The position numbers and the translations under genes are program-made. Shown one piece after another: positions 1 to 7,984 of a DNA stretch of 64,000 nt (position 1 is its first letter; each line of letters begins with the position of its first letter). Source of the stretch: Rasiella rasia (GTDB taxonomy: Bacteria > Bacteroidota > Bacteroidia > Flavobacteriales > Flavobacteriaceae); assembly GCF_011044175.1 (NCBI RefSeq), contig NZ_CP049057.1, positions 2,433,501 through 2,497,500 on the forward strand, in the 5' to 3' direction. Under the pieces are notes generated by a model. It did not search any database, was not told the origin of the DNA, and saw only the letters and a list, made by a program, of their open reading frames with translations.

Positions 1-449
1 ATAGAGGAAAACGAGCAAAACCCACAAAGGGAACTTCAGAAGATATAAAAGTATCTGATTATATGAGTACGGATTTAACAACGTTTAAGCCCCAACAATC
101 TGTGTTGGAAGTTATGAATACGTTAATTAAGAAGAAGATTTCTGGTGGCCCAGTAGTGAATGATAAAAATGAACTTGTTGGAATTATTTCTGAAGGAGAT
201 TGTATGAAACAAATTAGCAGCAGTCGATATCACAACCACCCCATGCAAGATGTAAAAGTAGAAGATCACATGGCAAAGGAGGTAGAAACGATAGATGGAG
301 AAATGAATTTATTTGACGCCGCAGATAAATTTTTAAGCTCACGCCGCAGAAGATTCCCAATTGTGCAAGAAGGCAAATTAGTAGGACTTATTAGCCAAAA
401 AGATGTACTAAAGGCCGCACTAGAACTTAAAGGTAATAGCTGGAAATAA
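1..449 (+). CDS. CBS-domain pair protein, 5' end cut by the window
   Basis: The reading frame is open from base 3, well upstream of the first ATG at 63, and the residues in front (ending IKVSDYMSTDL) continue the first CBS domain. I therefore read this as a gene entering from the left rather than starting at 63. Two CBS motifs are visible: one around SGGPVVNDKNELVGIISEGD and one around RRRFPIVQEGKLVGLISQKD. Tandem CBS pairs (Bateman modules) usually bind adenine nucleotides and act as energy or redox sensors. No catalytic domain is attached in the visible part, so it is a stand-alone CBS protein of about 150 residues, a form common in Flavobacteriaceae. The ligand and partner are unknown. Confidence 0.85.
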   Translation, partial: RGKRAKPTKGTSEDIKVSDYMSTDLTTFKPQQSVLEVMNTLIKKKISGGPVVNDKNELVGIISEGDCMKQISSSRYHNHPMQDVKVEDHMAKEVETIDGEMNLFDAADKFLSSRRRRFPIVQEGKLVGLISQKDVLKAALELKGNSWK

Positions 450-468
450 TTTTTTAAAAAGCGTAAAA

Positions 469-825
469 TTAGAGTGTCATTTCTGTCTTAACTAACAAAA
501 ACCAATCACCTTCTAACGGGAGATACCCTTGGTCGTATACATAATTGTAGGTGTCGCCACGTTTGGTAATATACTGACTGGTATAAAACTTAAAGTTAAA
601 CCCGTGTTTAAGCAGGGTTTCTTTTTTTACTTTGGTTTTGTCTTTTGTGTTAAGAGCTTCTAGTATTCTATAGTTTTTCCGCAGTCTATTGTTTACGTTT
701 CTAACTAGGTTTTTTCTGTCTTTATTTAAAGAATTGTTGTGCGCATTGCGACAAGCATCGCTACAGTATTTTTTATCTGCTCGACCAATTAATTTATCAC
801 CACATTCCGGACAAGTACGCTCCAT
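469..825 (-). CDS. small zinc-ribbon protein, function unknown
   Basis: This is a 118-residue protein with an N-terminal zinc-ribbon-like knuckle: C5, C8, C21 and C25 in the pattern TCPEC...YCSDAC. A basic helical stretch (residues 28-60, rich in N, K and R) and a C-terminal part with several aromatic residues follow. The Cys spacing is typical of short DNA- or RNA-associated zinc ribbons in this group, but I do not recognise a named family. It is convergent with the CBS gene and lies 23 bp downstream of the beta-barrel gene read on the same strand, so the two may share a transcript. Confidence 0.7.
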   Translation of the reverse strand: MERTCPECGDKLIGRADKKYCSDACRNAHNNSLNKDRKNLVRNVNNRLRKNYRILEALNTKDKTKVKKETLLKHGFNFKFYTSQYITKRGDTYNYVYDQGYLPLEGDWFLLVKTEMTL

Positions 826-848
826 AGCTTAAAGATAACAAAGATTTC

Positions 849-1754
849 TTACTCTGCTTTCTCTTCTTCGGAAATATCGAATCTATAAATTGCCTCAAAT
901 TTTAGGTAAAAACCGCCGTTTATTTCAGGATTTAAAGGAGTTCTATCATCGCCAAAACTAAACGCAGATAATCCTAAGTCTATGGTATCTCCGTTAGGGT
1001 ATAGCTCGTAATTACTGCTGGAGTAACCAAATTTGGCACGTAACAATACGCTTTTTTCAAGAGCATTAAATTGAAGATAGGAAGCAAAATTAAGTTCGGT
1101 TACGTCTGCATAAACATCTGCATTATTTTCTGTTATGCGGAAACTTCTGCCAATACCAATATAGTCAAATCCAACAGTGGTTATTCCAAAAGTGTAGTTT
1201 ACGTCTGCGGCAATGGGCAAAGAGACGTCCATTTCAAATTTAGAATTCGGACTCAAATAGTACCAGCCAACGATGGGGGTGGTGAAAGCTCCGAAAGCTT
1301 CGGTTGAGGCATAAAATCCGAATCGATATTTTAAGTGTTCATTTTTTTGATATTTCAGCAAAGCAACCCCGCCAAAATAGAAATCTTCACTTGTGCTATT
1401 TACATAATCTGAAGCTATTTTTGGTAACAAAACCACAGTACTACTCCATGTGTCGTTATAGGTAGATGCCAATCCTAATTTTACAATTGTACTGTGAAGG
1501 CTTGTAAAATCTGCTTCTGGAAATAATTGTAGATTACTTCTATTATAAACAGCGCCTGTAACAAGTGCATGCTTGTTATTTAAAACTATAGGAACGGTTA
1601 GGTCTGCGTCAAAAGATTTTACATACGTACTGTTGTTAGTGCCTTCAAATTCATTATTAAATGTTTGCCCGTAGCCAATTTTTACAAGATCCACATAGTC
1701 TTGGGCAAATAACGAACAAGGAAGGAGCAAAAGAAGTAAGTAACGTTTTTTCAA
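849..1754 (-). CDS. outer membrane beta-barrel protein, DUF6268-like
   Basis: The protein has 301 residues, with a clear SPI signal peptide (Leu-rich core ending SLFAQ) and then alternating aromatic/polar beta-strand sequence. The C-terminal strand FEAIYRFDIS fits an outer membrane barrel. The overall look matches the DUF6268 beta-barrel proteins of Bacteroidetes; this is family resemblance by eye, not a search. The start is TTG at 1754 (TTGAAAAAACGT), because no in-frame ATG precedes the signal peptide. It is divergent from the lipoprotein gene at 1878. The role is unknown and could be a structural or porin-like barrel. Confidence 0.7.
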   Translation of the reverse strand: MKKRYLLLLLLPCSLFAQDYVDLVKIGYGQTFNNEFEGTNNSTYVKSFDADLTVPIVLNNKHALVTGAVYNRSNLQLFPEADFTSLHSTIVKLGLASTYNDTWSSTVVLLPKIASDYVNSTSEDFYFGGVALLKYQKNEHLKYRFGFYASTEAFGAFTTPIVGWYYLSPNSKFEMDVSLPIAADVNYTFGITTVGFDYIGIGRSFRITENNADVYADVTELNFASYLQFNALEKSVLLRAKFGYSSSNYELYPNGDTIDLGLSAFSFGDDRTPLNPEINGGFYLKFEAIYRFDISEEEKAE

Positions 1755-1833
1755 AATGGAAGGCTTAGGTTAGGTGTTAAAGATAGAAAAATAAGTGTAT
1801 TCGCCTCGTACTACAATATTGTGTTATAAAGTA

Positions 1834-1862
1834 TTGTTATTTAGAATGTAAAACTATCTTTG
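1834..1862 (+). promoter_or_regulatory. Bacteroidetes-type promoter for the lipoprotein gene
   Basis: The -7 element TATCTTTG at 1855-1862 matches TAnnTTTG exactly. The -33 TTG at 1834-1836 lies 18 bases upstream. The start codon follows 15 bases after the -7 element. Confidence 0.65.
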
Positions 1863-1877
1863 CAAAAAATAACACAC

Positions 1878-2405
1878 ATGAAAACTTTCAAAACAATTTT
1901 AATTACATTTTTAGCAGTTGCTACGCTTATAGGATGTAAAAAAGACGATGACAATGACAATACATTTTTGTTAAGCAATAGTAATTTTGCTGGGATGTAC
2001 GATCTTACCTTATTTAACGGTGAAATTGAAACAACTACAGAATTTAAAGGAGTGCCAATTACAGCCGTTACTACTATTGTAGGAGATACATTTCAAGTAA
2101 TTTTTGATGTTAACGATAATGGTACACTTACAGTAGATGGGCAATATAGAGTAACTACGTCGGTAACGGTGGCTGGACAGACAGAAACAGACACTGAAAT
2201 CGTTGATATTGATAATGATAGCGGTACGTATGTAGTAAATGCCAATGCACAAACTATATCTTTTGCGGATCTTGACGGTGTTGATACTACGTTCGATGTT
2301 ACCTTATTTAATGAAAACGAAGTAAGGTTAGTAAGTACTGAAACCACTACATCTCCAGATTCTTCTACTGTTACAACTTTAGAAATTCGCTTGGTTAGAA
2401 TCTAG
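1878..2405 (+). CDS. putative lipoprotein, function unknown
   Basis: From ATG 1878 the protein has about 175 residues. An SPII signal ends in a lipobox (LIGC) and is followed by KKDDDNDN, an acidic linker common in surface lipoproteins of this phylum. The rest is Thr/Val/Asp-rich beta sequence resembling a lipocalin-like or beta-sandwich lipid-anchored protein, with no motif I recognise. A further in-frame TTG lies upstream at 1860, but it sits inside the -7 promoter element, so ATG 1878 is preferred. A strong terminator follows, and the gene appears to be transcribed alone. Confidence 0.7.
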   Translation: MKTFKTILITFLAVATLIGCKKDDDNDNTFLLSNSNFAGMYDLTLFNGEIETTTEFKGVPITAVTTIVGDTFQVIFDVNDNGTLTVDGQYRVTTSVTVAGQTETDTEIVDIDNDSGTYVVNANAQTISFADLDGVDTTFDVTLFNENEVRLVSTETTTSPDSSTVTTLEIRLVRI

Positions 2406-2448
2406 CTTGTTAAAATTATAAAAGCTGTTTGTAGCAGCTAAGAATTAA

Positions 2449-2482
2449 AAGAGCCCTTTTCAAAACATTGAAAAGGGCTCTT
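2449..2482 (+). terminator. terminator hairpin after the lipoprotein gene
   Basis: Arms AAGAGCCCTTTTC (2449-2461) and GAAAAGGGCTCTT (2470-2482) are perfectly complementary (13 bp) around an 8-base loop. The T-tract on the plus strand is poor, but the stem is very stable. Confidence 0.75.
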
Positions 2483-2582
2483 AGATTTGCTTATTATTGT
2501 TTAAATCTTCTTGTGCTAAACTTTCAGAAGTAAAAAGAAAAAAGAGCGCAAAGAAAAACAATAAAAAAAAGGGTTTCAACAT
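2481..2582 (-). CDS. possible 33-residue exported peptide
   Basis: This is a short minus-strand reading frame from ATG at 2582 to TAA at 2481. It encodes a Phe/Leu-rich hydrophobic core (MLKPFFLLFFFALFF...) ending SLAQ, then EDLNNNKQI. That is exactly the form of a signal peptide followed by a very short mature part. Its stop codon falls on the edge of the terminator hairpin at 2449-2482. A TAGCTTTA element on the minus strand upstream could be a -7 box. It may be a real small secreted peptide or a remnant of a longer exported protein. The frame is short, so confidence is low. The rest of the 2406-2803 gap holds the terminator and the ileS leader. Confidence 0.3.
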   Translation of the reverse strand: MLKPFFLLFFFALFFLFTSESLAQEDLNNNKQI

Positions 2583-2770
2583 AAGATTGTTGTTTAAGCA
2601 ATTTAAGATGTGCCAGTTGTAAAGCTATGACAAATTGTACAACCTAAAAATACGTAGAGCTACGTATATGATTTATACTTCAATACCAGTGTTGCTCCTA
2701 AAAGCAACTTTTATACAATCTCTTCTTAATTCAAAGGCGTCAAGACGTTAATTTTCAATCAAAAATTCCG

Positions 2771-2778
2771 TAAATTCG
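2771..2778 (+). promoter_or_regulatory. candidate -7 element for ileS
   Basis: TAAATTCG differs from TAnnTTTG at one position and lies 25 bases before the ileS ATG. No good TTG is seen at the expected -33 distance, so this is a weak call. Confidence 0.35.
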
Positions 2779-2803
2779 CACCCTTATTGAAGCAAAACCG
2801 GTT

Positions 2804-5800
2804 ATGAGTAAATCATTTAAAGAATACAAAGGCTTAGACCTTCCTAAATTGGGCGAGGACGTACTAGATTTTTGGAAACGTGAAAACATTTTCGAGCAGA
2901 GTATTGCCATTCGTGAGGGAGCCACGCCTTTCGTATTTTTTGAAGGACCACCGTCTGCCAATGGTTTACCGGGTATTCACCACGTAATGGCTCGTGCGAT
3001 AAAAGATATCTTTTGCCGTTATAAAACCCAAAAAGGATTTAAAGTAGACCGAAAAGCGGGCTGGGATACACATGGGCTACCAATAGAATTGGGGGTAGAG
3101 AAGGAGCTAGGTATTACTAAAGAAGACATAGGAAAGAAAATTTCTGTAGAATCGTATAACGACGCATGTAGAAAAGCAGTTATGCGCTATACAGATGTTT
3201 GGAATAAAGTTACCGAAAGCTACGGCTATTGGGTAGATATGGAAGACCCGTACATCACGTACAAACCAAAATACATGGAATCTGTATGGTGGTTGCTCAA
3301 ACAGATTTACAATAAAGATTTGTTGTATAAGGGTTATACTATACAACCGTATTCTCCTAAAGCTGGAACTGGCTTGAGCTCTCACGAACTCAATCAGCCA
3401 GGCACATATCAAGATGTCACCGACACTACAGTGGTAGCGCAGTTTAAGGCAGTTGCAAATACGTTGCCTGATTTCTTAGCAAAAGAGTCTAACAACGTTC
3501 ATTTTTTAGCATGGACCACAACACCTTGGACCCTTCCGAGCAATACGGCCTTAACTGTGGGTGCTAAGATTGACTATGTGTTGGTTAAGACATTTAATCA
3601 ATATACATTTCAGCCTATTTATGTAGTGTTGGCTAAGAACTTAGTTGCAAAACAGTTTAGTGGAAAATACGACCAAACAGAAAATGAAGAGGCACTTGAT
3701 GGGTATACTCAAGGCGATAAAAAGATACCCTTCTTTGTCGTAAAAGAATTCAAGGGAGCCGATTTACTGGAAATTAAATATGAGCAGCTATTAATCTACG
3801 CAAAGCCATATAACAATCCTGAAAATGCATTTAGAATCATTGCAGGAGATTTTGTAACCACAGAAGATGGTACAGGAATCGTTCATACCGCACCTACTTT
3901 TGGTGCAGACGATGCATTGGTAGCCAAACAAGCCGTGCCGGAAGTACCGCCACTTTTGGTGAAAGACGAAAACGGAAACTTAGTACCGTTAGTAGATTTG
4001 CAGGGGAAGTTTAGACCAGAGATGGATGAATTGGGAGGAAAATATGTAAAGAATGAATACTATGCAGATGATGAAGTTCCTGAAAAAAGTGTAGATGTAG
4101 AGCTTGCCATTAAATTGAAGACAGAAAACAAGGCTTTTAAGGTTGAAAAGTATGTGCACAGTTATCCAAATTGTTGGCGTACAGACAAGCCTATTTTATA
4201 TTATCCACTAGATTCTTGGTTTATAAAAGTGACTGAGTTTAGAGATAGAATGCACGAGCTAAACGAAACAATTAATTGGAAGCCCAAAGCAACTGGTGAG
4301 GGTCGTTTTGGAAATTGGCTGGCAAATGCGAACGACTGGAATTTAAGTCGATCTCGATACTGGGGGATCCCGTTGCCACTTTGGCGCACAGAAGATGGAA
4401 AGGAAGAGATAGTTATAGGTTCAATAGAAGAGCTTAAAGCTGAAATGGAGAAAGCCGTAAAGGCAGGGATTATGTCGAAAGACATTTTTGCCGATTTTGA
4501 AGTAGGTAATTTTTCCGAAGAAAACTATGATACTGTAGACCTGCACAAGAATATTGTTGATGAAATTGTTTTGGTGTCTCCAAGCGGACAGCCAATGAAA
4601 CGAGAAGCAGACCTTATAGATGTTTGGTTTGATAGTGGCTCTATGCCGTATGCACAATGGCATTATCCTTTTGAGAATAAAGACAAAGTAGAAGAGACCT
4701 GGAGAAAGGCAGATTTTATAGCAGAAGGCGTAGATCAAACACGCGGTTGGTTCTATACCTTACATGCCATTGCAACCATGATATTTGATGATGTTGCTTA
4801 CAAAAATGTTGTGAGTAATGGTTTGGTGTTAGATAAAAACGGTCAAAAAATGTCTAAGCGTTTGGGGAATGCAGCAGACCCGTTTGAAGTGTTAAGTACT
4901 TATGGTCCCGATGCTACCCGTTGGTATATGATTAGCAACGCGAACCCGTGGGATAACCTTAAATTTGATATAGAGGGAATAGGCGAGGTGCGTAATAAAT
5001 TCTTTGGCACACTATACAATACCTATGGCTTCTTTAGCTTGTATGCAAATCTTGACAATTTTGAATATGCTGAGGCACCTATTGCTTCGGAAAAGCGTCC
5101 AGAAATAGATCGCTGGATTCTATCAGAATTAAATACGTTGATAGAAGAAGTAGATGAAGCATTTTCAGACTATGAACCAACCAAAGCTACACGGGCAATT
5201 TCTAAATTTGTACAAGAAAACTTGAGTAATTGGTTTGTTAGACTGAGCAGAAGGCGTTTTTGGAAAGGAGAATATGCAGAAGATAAAATTTCTGCCTACC
5301 AAACCTTGTATACATGTTTGGTGACTGTGGCTCAATTGGGAGCTCCTGTTGCACCATTTTTTATGGATAGACTTTATAAGGATTTAACCGCGGGGGTTAC
5401 TTTAGACAATGTGAAGGCATCTGTGCACTTAAGTGATTTCCCTAAAGCAGATACCTCTTTGATAGATAAAACATTAGAGCGCAAAATGCAACGCGCCCAA
5501 ACAATATCTTCTTTGGTATTATCGTTACGTCAACGAGAGAAGATTAAGGTACGTCAACCGCTTCAAAAAATTATGGTTCCAGTACTTGATGAGGCAACTA
5601 GAAAAGAAATTGAAGCCGTTGCCCCATTAATTAAGAGCGAAGTAAACGTAAAGGAAATTGAGCTAATTGATGAAGGATCGGGTATTTTAGTAAAGCAAAT
5701 TAAGCCAGATTTTAAAAAATTGGGTCCGCGCTACGGTAAAGACATGAAAATGGTAGCGGCTGTAATTCAGCAATTTGGACAAGAAGAAATTGCGACGTTA

Positions 5801-6211
5801 GAAAAAGAAGAGGCGATTACTGTTATGGTTAATGAAAAAAATATTACATTAACCCTGGATGATGTGGTTATTAGCTCGCAAGATATTGAAGGCTGGTTAG
5901 TTGCAAATGCAAATGGCATAACTGTTGCGCTAGATGTAACAATCACACCAGTGCTAAAGAATGAAGGTATTGCTCGGGAACTGGTAAACCGCATACAAAA
6001 CTTAAGAAAAGACTCTGGTTTTGAAGTTACCGACAAGATTAATGTAACGTTGCAGGATAATAGCATACTTATACCAGCAGTAGAAGAAAACTTAGAATAT
6101 ATAAAACAAGAAACCCTAACCAATGGGTTACAGTTTGTACCACAAGTTGATAAGGGTACAGAAATATCGTTTGATGATATAGTAACTCGATTACAAATTA
6201 AAAAGAACTGA
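2804..6211 (+). CDS. ileS: isoleucyl-tRNA synthetase (type 2, GxHH signature)
   Basis: This 1135-residue class I synthetase charges tRNA-Ile in the cytoplasm. The Rossmann catalytic core begins near residue 43 (FVFFEGPPSANG). The KMSKR loop is at residues 682-686, and the CP1 editing domain lies between, with WTTTPWTLPSN in the usual editing position. Length and sequence style match the eukaryote-like type 2 enzymes of Bacteroidetes. The class I HIGH box is altered: residues 57-60 read G-I-H-H instead of H-x-G-H (codons at 2972-2983). This swapped form is known from mupirocin hyper-resistant IleRS2 enzymes. The gene is followed after 2 bases by the DksA-like gene, and lspA is close behind, an arrangement common in this family. 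Confidence 0.97.
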   Translation: MSKSFKEYKGLDLPKLGEDVLDFWKRENIFEQSIAIREGATPFVFFEGPPSANGLPGIHHVMARAIKDIFCRYKTQKGFKVDRKAGWDTHGLPIELGVEKELGITKEDIGKKISVESYNDACRKAVMRYTDVWNKVTESYGYWVDMEDPYITYKPKYMESVWWLLKQIYNKDLLYKGYTIQPYSPKAGTGLSSHELNQPGTYQDVTDTTVVAQFKAVANTLPDFLAKESNNVHFLAWTTTPWTLPSNTALTVGAKIDYVLVKTFNQYTFQPIYVVLAKNLVAKQFSGKYDQTENEEALDGYTQGDKKIPFFVVKEFKGADLLEIKYEQLLIYAKPYNNPENAFRIIAGDFVTTEDGTGIVHTAPTFGADDALVAKQAVPEVPPLLVKDENGNLVPLVDLQGKFRPEMDELGGKYVKNEYYADDEVPEKSVDVELAIKLKTENKAFKVEKYVHSYPNCWRTDKPILYYPLDSWFIKVTEFRDRMHELNETINWKPKATGEGRFGNWLANANDWNLSRSRYWGIPLPLWRTEDGKEEIVIGSIEELKAEMEKAVKAGIMSKDIFADFEVGNFSEENYDTVDLHKNIVDEIVLVSPSGQPMKREADLIDVWFDSGSMPYAQWHYPFENKDKVEETWRKADFIAEGVDQTRGWFYTLHAIATMIFDDVAYKNVVSNGLVLDKNGQKMSKRLGNAADPFEVLSTYGPDATRWYMISNANPWDNLKFDIEGIGEVRNKFFGTLYNTYGFFSLYANLDNFEYAEAPIASEKRPEIDRWILSELNTLIEEVDEAFSDYEPTKATRAISKFVQENLSNWFVRLSRRRFWKGEYAEDKISAYQTLYTCLVTVAQLGAPVAPFFMDRLYKDLTAGVTLDNVKASVHLSDFPKADTSLIDKTLERKMQRAQTISSLVLSLRQREKIKVRQPLQKIMVPVLDEATRKEIEAVAPLIKSEVNVKEIELIDEGSGILVKQIKPDFKKLGPRYGKDMKMVAAVIQQFGQEEIATLEKEEAITVMVNEKNITLTLDDVVISSQDIEGWLVANANGITVALDVTITPVLKNEGIARELVNRIQNLRKDSGFEVTDKINVTLQDNSILIPAVEENLEYIKQETLTNGLQFVPQVDKGTEISFDDIVTRLQIKKN

Positions 6212-6213
6212 TC

Positions 6214-6597
6214 ATGGCAGAAGATATAAAAAACAGGTATAGCGACTCAGAATTGGCAGAATTTAGAGCTTTAATTAATGAGAAAATAGATAAAGCGCAG
6301 GCACATTTAGAACTTATTGAAAGTGCCTATAAAAACGATAGTAACAACGGTACCGATGATACGTCACCTACGTTTAAAGCGTTTGATGAAGGTAGTGAGG
6401 TGATGAGTAAAGAAACGGCCTCTCAGTTGGCAATTAGACAAGAAAAATTTATTCGTGACCTAAAAAATGCGTTAATCCGAATAGAAAATAAAACATACGG
6501 TGTGTGTCGTGTAACGGGAAAACTTATTAATCCTGAGCGATTAAAGTTGGTGCCGCATGCCACATTAAGCATAGAAGCCAAAAACATGCAAAAGTAA
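6214..6597 (+). CDS. TraR/DksA-family protein lacking most zinc cysteines
   Basis: The protein has 127 residues: an N-terminal alpha-helical coiled coil (residues 8-90) and the small C-terminal knuckle of DksA/TraR proteins (YGVCRVTGKLINPERL...P.A). DksA-type proteins bind in the secondary channel of RNA polymerase and tune initiation. Only the first of the four zinc cysteines remains (C98); the others are T101, S119 and A122, so it probably binds no zinc. The start codon follows the ileS stop by two bases, which indicates co-transcription and probably translational coupling. Flavobacterial homologues with the same loss are common, so this is likely a functional zinc-free subfamily. Confidence 0.85.
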   Translation: MAEDIKNRYSDSELAEFRALINEKIDKAQAHLELIESAYKNDSNNGTDDTSPTFKAFDEGSEVMSKETASQLAIRQEKFIRDLKNALIRIENKTYGVCRVTGKLINPERLKLVPHATLSIEAKNMQK

Positions 6598-6689
6598 ATG
6601 AGCCAGCATTTTTTGAAAAGTGCGTAGGTAAATTTTGTCTGTCGGCTGTATAGCAGGATTTCACAAACTAATTATTATTCTATAAAGTC

Positions 6690-7322
6690 ATGAAGCTTTC
6701 AATTGTATTGTTTGGTTTATGGCTTTTTTCTATTCCTAATGGATATGGTCAAAAAGACCTGTCTAGAACTTACGTTTCTGAAAACATAACACAGCTTATT
6801 GTAGATGCTAGTGGGGTGCATGAACTAACAATTTCTGCAGTGCCCAGCGATAAAATTAGCGTTGTTGTTCATGTAGAAGGCGAAACATCTAATGAGATAG
6901 TGATTCATGAGGAGGTTTCTGGCAACCGGCTTTCTTTGGGTTTTGGACTGTGGCCTTTGGCAAAAAAATATGATGATAAACTTGCAGCACACAAGGTTGT
7001 GAGCGTAGTTGTGAGTATGTTTATTCCTGAAAATTTATTTGTTTCTATAGCGTCTAAAACATCTTCTGTTGTTGCTACGGGTATATTTGATTTGTTATAT
7101 GTAACTCTAGAAGATGAAGCATGTGTTTTAAAAAATTATACGGGAAATGCCACCGTAAAAACAAATAGAGGGGCTATAAAAATTGCTGTAGGTAATCACA
7201 ACTCTAAAGCCAAGGCAAAAACAGATTATGGCACTATTATAGACATGCTCAATGGTGATGGAACATTTACCATTTACGCCGAAAGCAAGCATGGTAATAT
7301 TACGCTGAGTCAAACCCAATAA
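6690..7322 (+). CDS. exported DUF4097-like beta-repeat protein
   Basis: The protein has 210 residues, with an N-terminal signal peptide (cleavage near NGYGQ) and then regular short beta-strands of the kind seen in DUF4097 / putative auto-transporter adhesin head proteins, ending GNITLSQTQ. There are no catalytic motifs. It sits between the DksA-like gene and lspA on the same strand, and is probably in the same transcript from ileS or has its own weak promoter in the 92-base gap. The function is unknown; an envelope structural or stress role is only a guess. Confidence 0.65.
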   Translation: MKLSIVLFGLWLFSIPNGYGQKDLSRTYVSENITQLIVDASGVHELTISAVPSDKISVVVHVEGETSNEIVIHEEVSGNRLSLGFGLWPLAKKYDDKLAAHKVVSVVVSMFIPENLFVSIASKTSSVVATGIFDLLYVTLEDEACVLKNYTGNATVKTNRGAIKIAVGNHNSKAKAKTDYGTIIDMLNGDGTFTIYAESKHGNITLSQTQ

Positions 7323-7329
7323 TATTCTT

Positions 7330-7337
7330 TATTTTTG
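7330..7337 (+). promoter_or_regulatory. candidate -7 element for lspA
   Basis: TATTTTTG matches TAnnTTTG and lies 20 bases before the lspA ATG. No clear -33 TTG is seen at 18-19 bases, so internal promoter activity is uncertain. Confidence 0.4.
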
Positions 7338-7357
7338 CACCTCTTAGTTCAAAACCT

Positions 7358-7984
7358 ATGTCCTTAAAGAAAGCCATTGCAATAATTATTTTGGTCTTGT
7401 TAATAGATCAAATTTCAAAAATCTACATCAAGACTACTTTTATCTTGGGAGATGGGATTGATGTATTCTCGTGGTTTAAAATTCATTTTGTAGAAAATGA
7501 AGGAATGGCGTGGGGAGCACAGATTCCAGGAGCCTACGGGAAATTAATTCTTACGTTGTTCCGTTTAATTGCTATTGTTGGTATTGGTTATTGGTTGTGG
7601 GATTCGGTGCGAAAAAATGCAGCAAGAGTTCTTATAGTTTCAGTTGCACTTATATTTGCTGGGGCTATGGGTAATATTATAGATTCTGTGTTTTATGGCA
7701 TAATCTTTAACGATAGCACAAGTGAAGTTGCAACGTTATTTCCGGCAGAGGGTGGTTACGGTTCAGTTTTCTACGGAAAAGTAGTTGACATGCTTTATTT
7801 TCCGTTGTGGGAAGGGGTGTTGCCCGAATGGATTCCGTTTTGGGGAGGTACCTATTTCACCTTTTTTGATCCGGTATTTAATGTGGCCGACACGGCAATT
7901 AGTGTTGGACTTGGTTTGCTGATTGTCTTCAACAAAAAAGCCTTTCCGAAGAAAAAAAACAAAGAAACTAGTTCTGAGATTTAG
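7358..7984 (+). CDS. lspA: lipoprotein signal peptidase (signal peptidase II)
   Basis: This 208-residue inner membrane aspartic protease removes the signal peptide from prolipoproteins after diacylglyceryl transfer. The conserved blocks are LIDQISK (residues 15-21), VENEGMAWG, GNIID (D109), KVVD (D144) and FNVADTAISVG (D178). Four hydrophobic segments are visible. The stretch between D109 and D144 is longer than in Proteobacteria, as is usual in Bacteroidetes LspA. The window encodes many lipoprotein substrates. The last codons overlap the stop of the convergent histidine kinase gene by 4 bases, with no room for a terminator. Confidence 0.95.
   Translation: MSLKKAIAIIILVLLIDQISKIYIKTTFILGDGIDVFSWFKIHFVENEGMAWGAQIPGAYGKLILTLFRLIAIVGIGYWLWDSVRKNAARVLIVSVALIFAGAMGNIIDSVFYGIIFNDSTSEVATLFPAEGGYGSVFYGKVVDMLYFPLWEGVLPEWIPFWGGTYFTFFDPVFNVADTAISVGLGLLIVFNKKAFPKKKNKETSSEI

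Noticed and set aside
1813-1822. ACAATATTGT palindrome in the 1755-1877 divergent gap
   Set aside because: It is only 10 bp and AT-rich, with no second copy or known match.
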